From: an uncultured Lachnospiraceae bacterium
GTDB lineage: Bacteria; Bacillota; Clostridia; Lachnospirales; Lachnospiraceae
Direction of reading: 5' to 3'
NCBI GenBank assembly: GCA_902783395.1
Contig: CACZRA010000221.1
Location: forward strand, 1 to 5,367
Length of the DNA: 5,367 bases
Part shown: piece after piece, positions 4,548-5,367 of the stretch
Numbering within the stretch: the first letter of the stretch is position 1
Layout of the letters: the number at the start of each line of letters is the position of its first letter
Position numbers and translations under genes: made by a program
Notes under the pieces: generated by a model
The model's database searches: none
What the model was told of the DNA's origin: nothing
The model's input: the letters and a program-made list of their open reading frames with translations, nothing else

Positions 4548-4560
4548 GAGTTGCATCATA

Positions 4561-4627
4561 AGAGTACGTAATAAAACAGTGAACAGATTTTTTTACTTAC
4601 TTAATCAATTTACGAAAGGAAATGAAC
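4561..4627 (+). promoter_or_regulatory. fliF leader and ribosome binding site
   Basis: An AT-rich 67-nt stretch with seven T at 4588-4594 (no adjacent hairpin) and no convincing promoter pair. AAAGGA (4615-4620) is 7 nt from the ATG at 4628. It is only 1 nt from the in-frame ATG at 4622, so 4628 is taken as the fliF start. Confidence 0.7.
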
Positions 4628-5367
4628 ATGGGTAATCTACAGGAGAGACTCAGAGCATTATGGCAGAGATTCCTTGAATGGTGGAATAAATTCACGATCA
4701 AACAGAAGACACTCATCATCTCGGTTGCGGCCGGGGTAATGGTGCTGATCGCCGTAGTTGTGGCGATAGTTACCAAGCCTACCTACAAAACTCTCTATAT
4801 AAGCTCTACCACAAAGGAGACGAGCGGTGTAACGGATCTCCTTACGGAAAATGACATTACCTATGAGACAAGCCAGGACGGTCTTACTATATCCGTACTC
4901 GAGGACCAGTATACCGATGCTGTCATACTTCTCGGAGCCAATAACTATCCCGCCGCGGAATACTCCATAGACAGTGTTTTTGAAGGCGGCTTTTCCTCGA
5001 CCGAATCCGACAAGACGAAAAAATATCAGGAATTCATGGAGGCAAAGTTCCAGTCTGCCCTCGGCAACATGGACAATGTAAAGCGTGCGATCGTCAATAT
5101 AAGTGTTCCCGAAAATGACGGAACCCTTCTGTCAAAGGAAAAGGAAAGCTACGCTTCCGTAATGCTGGAGCTTGAGAATCCGGAGGATATGACCCAGGAT
5201 CAGGCTGCTGATATCGCCCGTTTCGTTGCGACCGAGCTCGGAAATGACACGACTTCAAATGTCGTTATCATGGATACGACCGGAAACATGCTCTATTCCG
5301 GACAGGATGAGAACTCCCTGACCGGCAGCGCATCAAGCCGTCTGTCCTACAAGACACAGTATGATAA
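4628..5367 (+). CDS. fliF: Flagellar MS-ring protein FliF, 3' end cut by the window edge
   Basis: FliF oligomerises in the cytoplasmic membrane into the MS ring, the base on which rod, export gate and C-ring (FliG) are built. The frame from ATG 4628 stays open for 246 codons to the window edge; full FliF is ~500-550 residues, so this is the first half. The cytoplasmic N-terminus is amphipathic (LQERLRALWQRFLEWWNKFT, 4-23), followed by a transmembrane helix (about 28-48, LIISVAAGVMVLIAVVVAIV) and the typical post-membrane KPTYKTLY. Ring-building domains of the YscJ/FliF type follow: about 51-115, and about 135-225 with VKRAIVNISVPEND (151-164), ASVMLEL (176-182) and NVVIMDTTGNMLYSG (211-225). 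It lies downstream of fliE as in other Firmicutes, but 235 nt away because of the 173-bp element. Confidence 0.95.
   Translation, partial: MGNLQERLRALWQRFLEWWNKFTIKQKTLIISVAAGVMVLIAVVVAIVTKPTYKTLYISSTTKETSGVTDLLTENDITYETSQDGLTISVLEDQYTDAVILLGANNYPAAEYSIDSVFEGGFSSTESDKTKKYQEFMEAKFQSALGNMDNVKRAIVNISVPENDGTLLSKEKESYASVMLELENPEDMTQDQAADIARFVATELGNDTTSNVVIMDTTGNMLYSGQDENSLTGSASSRLSYKTQYD

Larger units (their letters stand above)
4388..4560. repeat. 173-bp element with 11-bp terminal inverted repeats, MITE-like or structured RNA
   Basis: TATGATGCAAC (4388-4398) and GTTGCATCATA (4550-4560) are perfect inverted copies at the two ends. The interior is more GC-rich than the flanks, has no credible gene, and folds into three consecutive hairpins: 4407-4458, 4472-4507 and 4514-4547. 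The ends read TA...TA, as expected for Tc1/mariner- or IS630-derived MITEs inserting at TA. AT would also serve as a 2-bp target duplication, and an AGA triplet flanks both sides (4385-4387, 4561-4563). No transposase is present. It splits fliE from fliF inside a normally compact operon. Whether it is multicopy cannot be judged from this window; it could instead be a structured mRNA element proper to this operon. Confidence 0.6.

Noticed and set aside
4388..4560. CRISPR array or tRNA gene in the repeat-rich fliE-fliF gap
   Set aside because: There are no regularly spaced direct repeats with unique spacers, no T-loop consensus, and no cloverleaf of tRNA size. The pattern is three different hairpins inside one pair of inverted ends.
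4622..4627. In-frame ATG at 4622 as the fliF start
   Set aside because: Only 1 nt separates it from AAAGGA; the ATG at 4628 has 7 nt spacing.
4423..4635. 70-codon + strand open frame covering the fliE-fliF gap
   Set aside because: It runs through the hairpins of the 173-bp element, ends 8 nt past the fliF start, lacks a ribosome binding site and resembles no protein. The open frame is best explained by chance.

Overview
The window looks like chromosome of a motile, low-to-mid GC Gram-positive (Firmicutes/Bacillota, class Clostridia; the CodY variant fits Lachnospiraceae best). The reasons are a codY gene, strong AGGAGG-type ribosome binding sites, consensus vegetative promoters, and the order topA - codY - flgB - flgC - fliE - fliF. 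All genes are on the + strand. The two end genes, topA and fliF, are cut by the window edges.

Layout. 1-1942: topA, DNA topoisomerase I, lacking only its first ~40 residues. 1943-2030: compact codY control region with a near-consensus promoter (TTGCAA-N17-TATAAT), two copies of a 22-bp palindrome exactly 42 bp apart, and a 12/15 match to the CodY operator consensus in the promoter spacer. 2031-2789: codY, TTG start. 2790-3049: 260-bp gap with a terminator-like hairpin that has a competing alternative fold, a ~70-bp segment I cannot explain, a 10-bp inverted repeat, and a perfect-hexamer promoter (TTGACA-N16-TATAAT) for the flagellar operon. 3050-3439 flgB, 3509-3970 flgC, 4069-4392 fliE, 4628-5367 fliF (5' part).

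The flagellar genes are the start of a basal-body operon. FlgB and FlgC are proximal rod subunits, FliE joins rod to MS ring, and FliF forms the MS ring. CodY is a branched-chain amino acid sensor that represses motility operons in Bacillus, so its position directly upstream suggests nutrient control of motility. In B. subtilis the same block has trmFO-xerC-hslV-hslU between topA and codY; here those genes are absent from the interval.

The least ordinary part is 4388-4560 between fliE and fliF: a 173-bp element bounded by perfect 11-bp inverted repeats and folding into three successive hairpins. It sits exactly at the end of fliE and supplies its stop codon. It looks like a non-autonomous (MITE-like) or structured-RNA insertion. 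The flgB-flgC and flgC-fliE junctions also carry hairpins, and the latter holds a candidate 38-codon small ORF behind an excellent ribosome binding site.
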